A stretch of DNA of 64,000 nucleotides. Source: Daphnia pulex (lineage: Eukaryota; Arthropoda; Branchiopoda; Diplostraca; Daphniidae). The notes beneath the pieces were generated by a model that saw nothing but the letters and a program-made list of their open reading frames with translations, searched no databases and had not been told where the DNA came from. Positions 11,276-23,688 of this stretch are shown piece by piece. Position 1 is the stretch's first letter. Each line of letters starts with the position of its first letter. A program made the translations under genes and the position numbers. The stretch spans positions 4,841,001 to 4,905,000 of the forward strand of contig NC_060022.1 of NCBI RefSeq assembly GCF_021134715.1, read 5' to 3'.

Positions 11276-12740
11276 TTCCACGTTATTCATAAATCAGAAG
11301 CCAGTAGATCCTACGGTTTATACATAGTGCCGCCATACAAGGCGATTCATCAAAACGTAAGCCAACTTTGAATAATTTATGTCTTCCTAGCCTCCTGCGG
11401 GATTGCGTCTATGCTCAAACTTGGTACTGTAAATATATGGTCAATCCTTATTCCTACGCATAAGCGGATGGACTTTGCTCCCCACAGTGGCTTCATCAAT
11501 TTCATCCGGTTGTTTGAGTTCCAAAAAACATTCTGAACTGCATAAATTCAATTTAAAAATGTCGTCTTGCGGGAATTGTAGACGATATACTTTTCCGTCA
11601 TATTTCAGCCGAGTTTTATCAATTCGCTTGTGGTCCGTTTGATTTCAATGTGCTTGACTGAATTAAATCGCATCCGCCTAGGAGTCAATTGGGTGGAAAT
11701 TGCATGACGTTTGGAAGCCGCTGGACTATCAGCAGTCCTCCCGTTTATGAAAGAAACTGTGTCATTGTCTGTGTTGTGACGTAATTTTGCCAAGCGTACA
11801 CGCAACGTGATATTTCTTGACTCATTGTGTCTTTGAAGACATCGAATCTTGCCAGCCCCGTCCATCCCATTGGCCATTGCATTCATTGTATTCCTCAGCA
11901 ACAACTATACCGCATTGCTGATAACAAAGACGCTATTCCATTAAAGTAATTCATTCAAACTTAGAGTAGTACATCAGCCCTTGTTGTCTGATTTTGCTCT
12001 GCTGCGTTGGGATTTTTTTGTCGATGGTCAATGGATTGGTTAATCACTTCCGTTTTTTCTTCAAAGTGAAGGATCGGCAAGATAAAGAGTCGGTCGATTT
12101 TGATAGGCAAGTCAATAACAATTTGATTCTTTGGCCTTGTCAGCCCTGATGGGGAAGGATCACCAATATCAAGAGGAAAAGTCGTAAATTTCAGTTGGCC
12201 CAGATGTCACGACCATTCTATACAAAATTTCGGGTTTATGTAGTTTAATTTTTCAACAGTCTGAAATGGAATCGAGTCCGGATTGGGTTTAAATTCTTAA
12301 ACTTAATCAGAAATCCGCCTTGTACTTTCAACACAAGGCAACAAAATGCAACGAAATATGTATAAGACACCGCCGTTGGGAAATGGGAATTTGTTCTTGT
12401 AACTTCCACGAATGAGGACAAAACGAGTCGTAAATTTACATAATAATAGTATATTGTTCGTTTGACGAGTAAACTGGATAACCCCAGCAGCAGCAAGGAA
12501 TAAAGGAATATATAGATCTTGATGCATGCCTTTCCGTGATGTTGTCGTGTGCTCATCAACAAGTTTCGAAGAAAAGTCATTGGCTCCCAAAAGTCTGTTG
12601 ATGTAAATAACACGAAGTACTGTGCATAATAAGTTGGGAAATGCAATCAACTATCAGCTGGGAAATGTTCAGGATAATAAGGGCACGCGTCGATATTGTG
12701 ACAGAAAAATTCAATGAAAAGGCCGCAGGGATCGTTTGTG
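11276..12740 (-). pseudogene. Possible degraded coding region, minus strand, unidentified
   Basis: Three stretches have unusually good protein-like composition on the minus strand. About 12646-12303 includes a hydrophobic segment (IYIFLYSLLLLGLSSLLV). About 12180-11960 reads from DIGDPSPSGLTRPK to its stop. About 11640-11440 reads through LKYDGKVYRLQFPQDD and LCSSECFLELKQPDEIDE to its stop. They lie in different frames with no consistent set of splice sites that I could find. This could be a decayed membrane-protein gene downstream of the gustatory receptor, or separate exons of a gene I failed to model. No domain is recognised. Low confidence. Confidence 0.2.
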
Positions 12741-15512
12741 TCATGTCGGAGTCCCTTTGAACTGGTAGAGGATCACCAAGTAAGTAATTGTCGTTCCAAT
12801 TAGCTATTTACAGAGAGAGAGAGAGAGAGCAGACAAGAACGCATATATTATAGAATGAAAGTCAAAGGCGCGGCAGCAAGTCAAGTAATGACGCACATGT
12901 GTGACAAACACACTCGAAAGGATAAAAGGGCGGGGCTCACCTTTGGCAATAATTGACGCCTCAGATGGAACAGACCGTAGACGTCAAACGTCGGCGCCGT
13001 TTGTAAAACTTGACCGCCCAACATGAGTTGCTGCTTTGTGTGTACCGTCGACACATTTTCATGTCAAATGTCATTCCAGTCGATATAATTTAATTAAATA
13101 ATAATTGCACATATACCTGCTGTTGGTGGAGCAAAGAATGGCTCGTTATGTGATCGCTTCCTACAGACGCCAGCGTCTTCAAACAAGCCAGTGCCTGAGA
13201 TGATTGCCCAGCAAAACAAATTTTAAATGGGCGCCAGAATTAATTAAACTTAAACGGTTCAGCTCGTCACCTCGGATTGGATGCGATCGCAGGCGTAGCC
13301 GAGCAGAGCGAGACGTGCCACACATTCCAACTGGTAGAGGGCGACTTTGAGGAAGGAATACTCGCCCATGAGCAACATGAACGACGTGTTGACGAAGCCG
13401 GTGAAAGCGAAAACGACGTGGATGAGGGACAAGGCCTGGAAACGGCCATTCAGTTGATCGACGGTCTGACAGACGAGGCCGTGATTCGCTCGGATGTCGG
13501 CCAAGTCCAGGCTATTGGCCGCCTTAATGCTCCCGCCTTGCAGATAACCGGCCAGCCTCGAGTTGACGTGCTGGAAACTGCCGGCCAGGGCCAAAGCCGA
13601 GATGAAGAACAGGCAATAGCTGGCCATCGGGTAAAACATACAGAGTTCGCCCAAAATGGAAGAGCTAGTTTGAAACCAGTTCCATTTCTGTCGGTACAGC
13701 GTCATCGCGATTTGCACCGTTACCTGTGAATTGCACCAATTCATTTTATCTTTCAACAAATAGAGGAATTATACGGTAGTCATTTATTAGGGGGTGTATA
13801 ATTTGGGCGGGTTTTCGGTCTTTTTGCGGGTTTTCGGTCTTTTTGCGGGTTTCATGCAAATTGTGATATGGATCTTGTCCGTGCAGGATAGGCTAAATCG
13901 AATTTGTTGAGACGAACAATTTGATATGAAAATAATGCGGTTGTGATTGAAGGAAGGGGTCGATTTTTCTACCGGGGGAATTATTATACCAAACAGAAAT
14001 GGTATTAAATTTCAACTAAAATTATTCCCTCAACTTATTCGGTTAAAGTCGGTTAAAGTTCAAGGTTTTTATTGTTTTTATTGTTATACATTTATTTGTT
14101 TTTGATAACCGCCCTACTCCATGTTGTTTAGCGGGTAAATAAAACTAAGGATACAAATAGAATAATTGTTGGAGTTATAGGGGAGTTAGTTCCTGACTAG
14201 TCTTTGTCATGTGATTGCCCTGTCGATGCATGGCAGTTTGTTGGTACTATGTATAATTGTATATAACCTTTTTTTCAGATTCGAGCCAGCCATCATAAAA
14301 CCACACAATATGCAAGTTTTTCTTGTGCAGGTGTTAACCTGTCACTGTCACCGTCACCCATCAACAATCTCAGGATCATTGCTTGGGTAATGATTTCTTT
14401 AATTTTAATTGACCTGTGGCCTACTAGATATTTGAATGCTGCATTATCTGCATCAATGCAGTGTATTACATGTAAACCTTTAATTCTCCCATCCAATTTA
14501 TTAAAAATTGAGGTTTACCCAGTGTCTCGCTTTCAACTGTTTCTGACTTGTTGTTCCTGTCAATACTTATTCGTAACCCATTTTCTATTTTTATTTAGAT
14601 AAAAAGCATCCCATTTGCACTGGAAAACTACCGATGTCAATCGAGTGACGGATCTCTCTTCTTCCCCTTTTTTAAAATGTCCTCGTGTACGCCCATGTGA
14701 ATGTGGGTGTATTCACGAGGACACCCTTTTTACCCTATCCCGTCTGGTTGTAATTTCAACTCTTCAGCGGATGGATGGAGCAACTGACGAAGATGCCTGG
14801 CTGTATTTCCCAGGTATAAAGGTAGGACAAAATTGATCTCTTTTCCTTTTTGGCAATTTTGAGTGGCGTCGATTATAAATCGTAGTCACGGAGGATGTTT
14901 ATTCCGGAGCTAGGCGGTTGACTGAAACTGTTTTCTCTCTCCGTTTTGGTTTTTTCTCAGTCAGGGTTCACTAAAAATCTCATTTGTCGAATGACTGCAG
15001 ATCAGGCTTGTTTTATTTTGTACCTCACAACTTTTTCTGTGAGTAAACCATCACATTTGAAAAATATTTGAACCTCTTACGAAAGCGACGATGAGAGTAA
15101 CGGCGATGAACGACATGCGGCGTAATTTGCGGTAATAGTGGGCGTCGTGTTCTAGGAGGCGCTCCAGCCGCTCGATGGCGGAAATGATTTCGGCGAAGCT
15201 GCCGAAGGTCATGCAATACAAAACCGCGTGAGCCAAAACGTTGCCAAGAAAGAAATTGATGTAATCAACGAATTCGTTCATGGTAGACAGTGTTAAGGTA
15301 GGAGCGTATTTCACGTAACGGTAGCCGTTCCATCCGATGTTGAACGTGAGGCAAACGGCGGCGTAGAAGCGTAGAAAATAGCGAGTCCCTCTTTTTCCTC
15401 TGACTAATTCATCATCCAGTTGGAAATGGATGCCGCAAAATTGCAGGAATTTCAGGATCGGCTCAACGGCTTCCGAGAACGAAGCCATTTTTGAAATGTC
15501 TCTCAGCTTCAA
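12741..15512 (-). CDS. Gustatory receptor (insect-type chemoreceptor, 7-transmembrane)
   Basis: Chemosensory receptor of the insect Gr superfamily, expected in the plasma membrane of sensory neurons. Exons: 15512-15081, 13723-13271, 13194-13117, 13033-12941 and 12803-12741, all phase 0, giving about 372 residues, a usual Gr length. Several hydrophobic segments are visible (for example FLRFYAAVCLTFNIGW, LAHAVLYCMTFG, MASYCLFFISALALAG). The last exons carry the family signature: a TFDVYGLFHLRRQLLPK segment (TM6-TM7 region), then the C-terminal TITYLVILYQFKG, matching the Gr TYxVxLxQF motif. The first intron is large (13724-15080) and filled almost entirely by repeat copy B in antisense orientation; the other introns are 70-140 bp. 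The acceptor of exon 4 could shift by three bases (13033 or 13030). An ATG at 15488 is an alternative start. Ligand unknown. Confidence 0.88.
13808..13845. repeat. Two-copy 19-bp tandem repeat at the left flank of repeat copy B
   Basis: The 19-mer CGGGTTTTCGGTCTTTTTG occurs twice in direct succession inside the gustatory receptor intron. It lies just outside the point where similarity to the other dispersed copies begins. Confidence 0.6.
13930..15060 (+). repeat. Dispersed repeat family, copy B, inside a gustatory receptor intron
   Basis: Homologous to copies A and C, from the GAAGGGGTCGATTTT block at about 13951 to sequence matching the ATCAGGCTTGTTTTA block near 15000. It ends abruptly about 20 bp before the splice junction of the receptor's first exon, so it is shorter on the right than copies A and C. 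Exon-like blocks lie at 14279-14386 (TTTTTCAG before, GTAATG after) and 14599-14821 (TTTATTTAG before, GTAGGA after). The stem-loop at 14679-14722 is the best of the three, pairing GTCCTCGTG with CACGAGGAC and TACGCCCA with TGGGTGTA. It is antisense to the host gene. Confidence 0.75.
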
Positions 15513-15622
15513 AGTGCGGCGCCAGCCAAACTGAACTGCTCATTTATCAATTTGACTCACTGGGGTTCCTCTCTTGGTGGGGTTGACGATTGCGCCGTGA
15601 CGCCATAATGTCACCGCCGGCC

Positions 15623-15628
15623 TTTATA
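15623..15628 (-). promoter_or_regulatory. TATA box candidate of the gustatory receptor gene
   Basis: TATAAA on the minus strand (followed by GGCC) lies about 111 bp upstream of the start codon at 15512. Confidence 0.4.
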
Positions 15629-15639
15629 ACCCCAATATC

Positions 15640-16946
15640 TTTGATGAATGGGCTGAAACTGTAAACGTCAATCTAAAAAAAAAGCCAACGCAATTTGTTA
15701 AATGGTTTTTTATTTATTTATTCTTATTTTCTCGAACGTTTTGTTGCGTCACGGCGTTTGACCTCGGTGACGATAGATAGCGCTATCGTGAGTTGCCCAT
15801 CTTGGGACCTTATATAGCCTCATCTTTTTGTGATATCACCCGATGATTTATATCTCTCTCGCCCGAAAGAGATGACATACAAAAAGAGCTGCAACACAAC
15901 ATTTCATTGCCACGCACTCAGTGAATGATGATCGATCCCGTTTCAAATGCGTCCCACATGTAGAATATAGCCCACGATCTCATGATATAGGGAAGAAAAA
16001 TATTGGACACAGAAGTTGCTAAAAAAGATATGCTGGGGGGTGACTTTTTTCTTTTCTTTCGAATGGGATCAAGATGCGATACATAACACGTTATAGCGAG
16101 GAAAAGGCAAGGCAAAAAAAATTAATGTATACCAAAAGACCTATTTCCCTAATGGAGCCGCCGACCCAGGGGAATGACAAGGCACAGCAGCGCCAACCGG
16201 AATATAAATATATAGATACTTATATATATATATATCTGGCAATATATAGAGCAGCAGCAATATAGCTGGTGATGGTTTCCAACACATCTCTCGCCCCACC
16301 CCTGCTGCTGCTCTATAGCTGGCTGTATTTTATATATCTATTTCTTTAGTTTTCTTCCCCGCACTATATACTATATGACAAGGGTACCTTTCGCGGGTGA
16401 GCGTGTACACATAAAAAAGGGGGGAAAATGATCAATACCAACCACTACTAGTATATAGTATGTGTGTACACCGGCTCACGCGTCCTGTGTACACACACAC
16501 ATATCTATCTGATGTAGACAGCGGTATATACTGAGAGTTTATACGAGCGGATAAAAAAAAGAGAAGAATAAGTCGACGACCGTGAACTTATTCACACGCT
16601 CACTCACGAATATTACATCTCGGCTCACATTGATATACACACGCGTCTATTTCGGTCTTTTTTTTATAAGGAAGAAACTGACGGGGATAATTTTCCTCTC
16701 AAAAAATCAAGGGAAAACGATTTGTGTTTCAAAAAAGAAAAATCAATTAATTCAAAAGGATTTCAATTTTCTATATTTGGCGCCCAAAAAGGGGAAAAAA
16801 ATTTCAAATTGGATTGTCATGACGACAATTTGTAGTAAAGTGACAGGGTGATAGACGCGCACACATTTTATATAATATTAAATCAATCAATCAAAGCGTA
16901 TTTTAAAAGCTCCGGGGTTGGTTTTCTCTATATCTTGTTGATCGAA
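15640..16946. other. Intergenic DNA with TA and CA microsatellites
   Basis: This region between two minus-strand genes contains TATATA tracts near 16215-16250 and CA/GT-rich palindromic stretches near 16440-16505. No coding exon was recognised. Confidence 0.4.
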
Positions 16947-17733
16947 TTAAAGACGTAGTGAATTGATTTGCTGATCCACGCTGTGAATTTTCCGGATGAG
17001 GTTGGCTTTCTCCACTTGGAGTCGACTGCACTCTTCCTTCAATGAATGGCTATTTAGGACTGGGTTTATTTTTTCCGCCGTCCAGCAACAACAACAACAG
17101 CAGCGAAATTGCGATAGATAAATCCGGATAAATCAAATAAAAATCAGAGTAAATATAGATAGATGTTGTACTATAAACGTGTAGACTCACGGATTCGATT
17201 GGCGAAGGAGAATCGCGTATTGAAATTCCATCCGTGTCCGGCATTCTGGCACGGCTGGGTCGCGTAGTCCATATCCCTCAATCGCATTCGGTCCACTTCA
17301 AGTTTCTTGCAGACGGCGTCCAGCTCCGACTGCAGTCGACTCTTGTCCTGCAAAAGCCTCTCCTTCTGAAGGTTCTTGTTGGCCAGATTTCGGACGGCCT
17401 CCGCAAGATTTGTCTTTTGTTTTTCAAACCCCCCGCCGGACATAAAAATAAAAGAAACGACAATTGAACAAGAGCTGCGGTATTACTACTACTTGATGGC
17501 AAAGTTTGTACATGGCTGTATACATATTTACACAAGAGAGTAGAATGTAAATGAATTGATAGTCAACACAAAAGCAGCACGGGGGCGACTTTGTGCACGG
17601 CTATAAATATACACGCAAGCACAATCAAAACGAGTAGAGCGGGAATTACCCGTTTGCGTAATAGTCCATGTACATACAAATGCGTGGGTTTGCTGTCTGT
17701 CTGTGTGTTTACCTGTTCGCCGTAAGAATCCAT
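16947..17733 (-). CDS. Small coiled-coil protein of unknown function
   Basis: Modelled on the minus strand as 17733-17713 (M-D-S-Y-G-E-Q), 17413-17191 and 17059-16947, giving 118 residues with consistent phases (0, then 1). The protein is almost entirely heptad-like and charged (LAEAVRNLANKNLQKERLLQDK, broken in the source by no stop; then LQSELDAVCKKLEVDRM; then LKEECSRLQVEKANLIRK and QQINSLRL at the end), so it should form a long helix or coiled coil. I do not recognise a family. The 7-codon first exon is the least certain part; translation could instead start at the in-frame ATG at 17443, giving an M-S-G-G-G N-terminus. No signal peptide or membrane segment is visible. Confidence 0.55.
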
Positions 17734-20700
17734 CGATGCGCAGATAAATGCAGAGGAATAATAACAAAGAGTGATGCTGTATAGCTGCTGCTCTAATAAA
17801 TTTGTGTAGGACGACGTGTGTTGCTGCTGCCGTTGTGTATCGATTGAATCTGGACCGGCAACTGATTTCTCCAGCTTTTAACAACTATCAAAGAACACAC
17901 TGAAAGCTCTCTTTGAAGGCAGCCAACCAACCGGAACTGCACGAGCCTCCCCCCCCCTCCCACCCCTCCCACTCTTTTTTCTTTAAAGCGAATGAAATTT
18001 GAACGAATAGTTTGAGCCTCCTGTCTGCTGGCCCACACGTTCCAAGTATTTGGTGAATGTATCTAAACACCAAAGGCTTTTATTACTATTATAACATCAC
18101 CATCTTTTTAAAACTGGTGCACGGTGATTGGGTGTAAAACAAGAGTGCGACGAAGATTCAACTTACAACCACAACACCACAGGAACCAGATCCTCATTCC
18201 CGCGTTGTGTTGTTTTACAGCGCCCGGCATCGTCTCCGGTTTCCGCGTTTGTGTTATTATTCCCATCTTGAAATTACAGAGAAAAGCTTCTCCTTTCTTT
18301 CTTCTACTCTGAAAGTTTAGACATAACTTCTATATATAATAGATCTATCCATTATTTGATGGTGTGGTGCAAAGAAAAGAGAAAAATATTATTGTGATAC
18401 TCGGCTCGGCATCACGTCTCCCGATTTGTATCGCTCCGTTTCGGGTTACCCGACAGAGCACGAGCGGTGTAGTACACGACGCATTGACGACAAGGGGGGA
18501 GGAAAAAAAAGAAATAAAAGAAAATCGTTTTTTCCTTCCTTCTTCTTCTTCTTAGATATTTTCCACTGGTGCGTGTTTCGTTTCAACTAATTGGATTGCT
18601 CTGCTTTAGGCCTTTCAAGCTCTTATAAGGAACATTTCTTCCAGTGTAGTTTCTTTTTCCAGTTGCCCAGTCATTGGTCAATTGTATCTCTCTTGTGTAC
18701 ACACAGAACAGGACGGGCTGAAATAATATCGACTGTGACTGGCCCGTTTGTTGTGTAGTGTATAGACTCGTCTCTGCTGAGCTCTCCTGGACATGCCGAC
18801 CACTTTGATGTCGTGAATAGATGAGTCTGGACGGGCAGGAGTGCCCGTTTCTCTCTCTATACTGCTGTCTCTATGCGCATTGACTAATTCCAAATGTCCA
18901 AGTTTGTAGGACTCGTTAATGAAGCGGCGCAGGCAGCAGCATCCCAGTGCTGCTGGCCCTCATTATACGCCCGTCTATATTCGCCCGCCGCTGCGACGGG
19001 AGAATGACGCGTGTCAAGAGTCGACAATATAAGTTGAGGGACCCAAAGAACGCCCCCCGTTGTACAGCACTGCCAGGAGGAGGAAGCAGGAGCTATTACC
19101 AGCAGTTTCTAGAGCATCAGAGAGTTTGATGGTGGGCAAAGTTAACTGTCCAGCGCCACCGCCGCCATCCCAGTAGCAGCAGACTCACGCGTGCGATGCC
19201 AAAGGAGAGAAAAGCCCAGCAGCAGCAGCAGAGGCTCCTTTCATCTCTTTTCATAGTCCTCACCTTATCGATCGCTGACGAGAAGTTGTGTCTCTTTTAT
19301 TTCGATTATTTCCACGAAATTATTCTCCCAACAAATTGAACGTTCACCTTCCCGAAATTTGGCCGGTCAATCGCTCACTTTTGGATGGAGTTAATCGAGT
19401 AAAGATTTGTAGTTTATAGCTTGCGATGGACGGTGTTATCCATTTGATGCTGAAGGAGTTTGTCTCCTCCGCCCACGCATCACACAGCTGGATTGAACGC
19501 ACCTCTTTATCTCTCTTCTCTGTAGACAAATAAAGGAGCATCAGAGATATTAAAGGGGGGATCGCGGGGATTGCTTTTTTTCGCCTTCTTGCCCGTCAAA
19601 ACTTTCCTGCCAAGGAGCAGCAAGGAGCTGCTGCCTTTGGAAAAAAATAAATAAATATAGACAAGTTTCAGGATAGGAGCTCTCTCTCTCTCATCGCTAG
19701 GGAATTCCTATCGTTGCTGCAGTCTATATAGAAGCTCCTTCATCTATTTCCCAACTGATTGTCCTCCTCCTATACACACGGCCCCGCTCGTTTTCTCTCT
19801 TCTCTCTCTGGCAGGATATATCACAAAGTCGAAGATGCTCCTGGCTCCTGTGTTAGTAGCAGTAGTAGTTGTGTATAGTCTATAGTATGTTGGTAATTGA
19901 AATTCCTGGCAATCTTCGTGTCTAACGCTATAGACGCGGGAGAGAGGGAAAAGAAAAAAAAAAAAAACCTTGTGAGGGACACATAAGAGCACCGATCCTT
20001 CCCCCTGCTCGTTTCTATCCCTCCCTCCTTTTCTTAGCCAGACGCAAACGTTCTTCCAATTCTCTCTCCCTCTCCTTAATATCATTCGACTATTATACGG
20101 TGCTCCTGCTGTATAGTACTTTTCCACCCACCCTCCACCCCCTCCTTCTTTCTCTCTCTCTCTTGCTCCTGCCAAAACAGACAGACAGCAGACGTGTGCG
20201 TTCTATATCCCAGCAGCAGTGGTACACACACACACATTGGAGCGATATCAACTTGGTATATTAGTCTCCAGAGGGGTTTGCTATATCCAGCCGATGGCTT
20301 TCGAGTCTTACAGTTAGAGACACACAACTTTTGGGCGAATGTAATATGTAGTAGGTCCTTATTATAAAAGCGCTCGATTTCACCCTCTGCCAGTTATGAT
20401 TAGAGTGTATGAAACATCACGAAAAAGAGTGTTGAATCCTGACATTCGATTTGCATCCGGCTCCTGGATTGAGAATCTTTCAGTCTCACAAGGATCGGCG
20501 TATATAAGTATATACTGTAGACTTCCAGGAATGTTGCTGGTCTGAGGGCTATAGGGGGAGATGAATCAAAGAGGACGACCAAATCATCATCGTGCCGATG
20601 TTGGGCTCAATCATCCCCAAACCGAGTCGTCACGTGGCGCGTTCCTTTTCTATCACGTCAATAACAGGAGCCGCCCCTTCCTTTTTCTCTCTCTCTGTCG

Positions 20701-21280
20701 TCCGTGTGTGTTATGATATGTCACGATCATCCACCTTCTATATCTCCCCCTCCCCCTTTTCATATGGATACAAATGCAGCGGCTATGATTGCGCGATAAA
20801 AAAGAGAAGAATGACAAAAGGATGTACGTAACGTGCGTACGTAAGAAGAAGAAGCGTTTCAATCAATACATAATAATACACTCGTGACCGGTTCGTTTTC
20901 ATCCAAAAGTCTAAAAAAAAGAGAAAAGAGAAACCCTTTTTTTCTCTTTTTTTATTATTGGGTGTGTCCCCCCATCTGTCCGTGCCTATTGTTCACGTAC
21001 AAAACTTTTTTTTCCGAGAGAAAGGGGAGAGATGGCCATGACGTTTTTGCTGGGCATCCCGAAAATAAATAATAAAAAACGCGTCTGAAAAAGAGTAAAG
21101 AGTAGAGAGAGATGAGAAGTTGTATCTCCTTTTTATGATGTCGAGTAATACAGAGCGCCTGTCCGTGTCTACTATATAGAGGAGAGAGAGAGAGAGATAA
21201 AGGCGCGCGGTTTAAATCGATGGAGAGGCCATAGGCGATCGTCGGATATAGAGAGTCGTCAATATCTATCTATCTACTCT

Positions 21281-21304
21281 TTATATGTGTGTGTGTGTGT
21301 GTGT
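21281..21304. repeat. TG dinucleotide microsatellite
   Basis: A run of GT units follows a TCTATCTATCTA stretch. It is one of several dinucleotide tracts in the non-coding region. Confidence 0.7.
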
Positions 21305-21778
21305 ACTTTGGATATATAGTACATAACGACATGGCGAATGAAAAAAAAAAGTAAGAAAATCTCTCAAAAGAAAAAGCTCGGGGGGTTCGAGAGCGGGGAG
21401 AGAGAGATGGCCGATGATTGCCAATGTTCCACAGCTCTAGACACATTTTTGGTCGATGGCTCTTTGATGTTCGAACTCTGACTACGTGTAGACACACACA
21501 CTGTGAATGTGTGTGCTGTGTGTGATGTTATCGTCCGTTTCGACTTCTTCTTTTTCTTCTTTGTACCTTTGCGTTTATTTTCATCCTCTTTTCCTTTTTT
21601 CTTGGGAGATATTTCTGGCTCTTTTGTGTCCTGTCGGAATAGATATTCACGTTGAAATTTGTTCTTCATCATTTCAGTTGGCACAGAGACGCTAGAGACG
21701 CCAGGAGCAGTCATTAGCCGGAAGAAGTCGGGTTACATATATTTCGAATCTGTTCTCTATTAAAAAAAAGGAACAAAA

Positions 21779-21797
21779 GCAGCAGCAGCAGCAGCAG
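21779..21797. repeat. AGC/CTG trinucleotide microsatellite
   Basis: About six AGC units in non-coding DNA. Confidence 0.75.
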
Positions 21798-23667
21798 AAA
21801 CTGTACAAACATGAAATCCCAGCCCAGCTTTGCATTTCTCTAGAAAAGAAAAGGTCTATATAGAGTCGTCGTACCCTATACACTATTTGTTAGATCTAGC
21901 TTTGATAATAATGAGGATTGACGTCACATAGATGTAGAAGACATTATATAGCGAACTAGATTCTCGCCGTGAAAAAATAATGAAGCGACGACATACGCAT
22001 TTCTATTTATCAAATGGAGGAAAATGTTGGAGAGAAAAAAACACGAACGACGCGGCACTGGCACCCGCCAAACGGGCCGTCGAGTGTGTCAAGAAAAAAC
22101 CTTAGACTGCTGTGACGTTTGTATACCGTAGCACAGCAGACGGACGGGAGGTTGAAGTGATTTGAATATATTTAAGAAAGTTTTCTTGACGTTGAGAGAA
22201 CTGTGAAGAGCGCGCCCAGCAACTTTCCTCTTTCGTTTTTATTCCAGTCGCCAAAACTTGATAATTCTCTTCTCCTTTTTCCCTAGCTGCTGCTGCTGTA
22301 CTGCTGGGGTGTGTAGACACTAACAACACAGTTCAGGGTCTCTCCATCTTGTTTCATGTATATCTTGAAGTGGAGGAGCTGGGCGGACGGCGACAACTTC
22401 AAAAAGTCATCGTGATGATGACAACGTTTCCAACAAACTTCCGCCTTTCTTTTTCTTCTTTTTCTCCTGACAGACAGGAGGAAAAAGAATCGATCGATCA
22501 AAAGAATTTTGATTCTTGTCTCTGAAAGCCTTTGCTCTAATTGGGATGTCTTGTAATAGGAGCGGCGGCCTATAAATATGATGATACAACAAACGCCAGC
22601 AGCCTCATCTGCGGGCGTTTGTTGCATTGCATTTATGGATTTCTGTGTCTAGTAGCTACATAGTACAGTCTAGTCGTGTTTGTTTTCCTTTATTTTTCTG
22701 CGGCAGCCGCTTCCCTTCGCACAGCTGTGCGCTCGCCCAGCAGCAGAGGAAGAAGAATAAAGTGTCTAATATAGTACACACAGAGCACAGGGTCTTGATG
22801 TGTTGTGATAGCCGAAGGAGGTACAGACGGGAGCAAAAATGGTGAGAGGGGTTCCTTATTTTCTCGTCGCTTTTGTGGGTAGAGCCAGAAATAAAAGGGG
22901 GGCAGGCACATGTTACAAGACCTCCATCTATATATCCCTCGTCGCAGATATTATATATAGCAAGCATCGGTGTAGGAGGGGTGGGTGGGGAGATGTACTA
23001 TGTACTTTTGTATTCAGGTCGGATGCGATCTTGATGTCGACGCGTGCGGCGCCTTGACAAAATCTTTGGCTAGGGGGAAAAAGGGGTCGACGTCGGTGGC
23101 GTCGGCGGTGAGTCAACGGAGATTGTCGGCGACCCGGGGATTTTGACGGATGTGTCAAAATGCCAAGAAGAAGACGAACGTGCACAATGCAAACACACAC
23201 AAAAAAAGCAAAAGCAACCCAAGACCCCCTAGCCTGTTTAGTGTCGCAAAGCCCCTTTGGATCTATAAAACATCTCAAATACATACACGGCCACTTTCGA
23301 ATAAATGCTGTAATCCATCCGCATTTCCACGCTAAATCGATGAAAACATCGCATTTTGCATCTCATTATTGAGGAAAAAATTCCTGACGTCTATACTACA
23401 TCGATCGATAAAAAACAGTCTACAACATCCTTAGTTGTAAACTCTAATGAAATCAAATTGCGTGGGTCCAATAGAAAAGAAGAGCGGGAAATTGATCAAA
23501 AGTGCGAGCGCTGTTTTCCCTTTATTTTTTTTTATTATTTGCCCTTAACTAGATAAGAGCGCAGCAGGAAACTTGCAACTACTCTTGATAGAAGCGGTCG
23601 GGACTCGGGTCGGGAAAGAGAAAAAAAGTTTCGGGTTAGTAATCAGTTGATGGACTGGTCTATTCTC

Positions 23668-23688
23668 CTGCTGCTGCTGCTGCTGCTG
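23668..23688. repeat. CTG trinucleotide microsatellite
   Basis: Seven CTG units in non-coding DNA. Shorter CTG/CAG runs recur near 19219, 24357, 30966, 44176 and elsewhere. Confidence 0.8.

Noticed and set aside
13277-13729. 150-residue open frame on the plus strand
   Set aside because: Antisense shadow of the gustatory receptor second exon; no domain.
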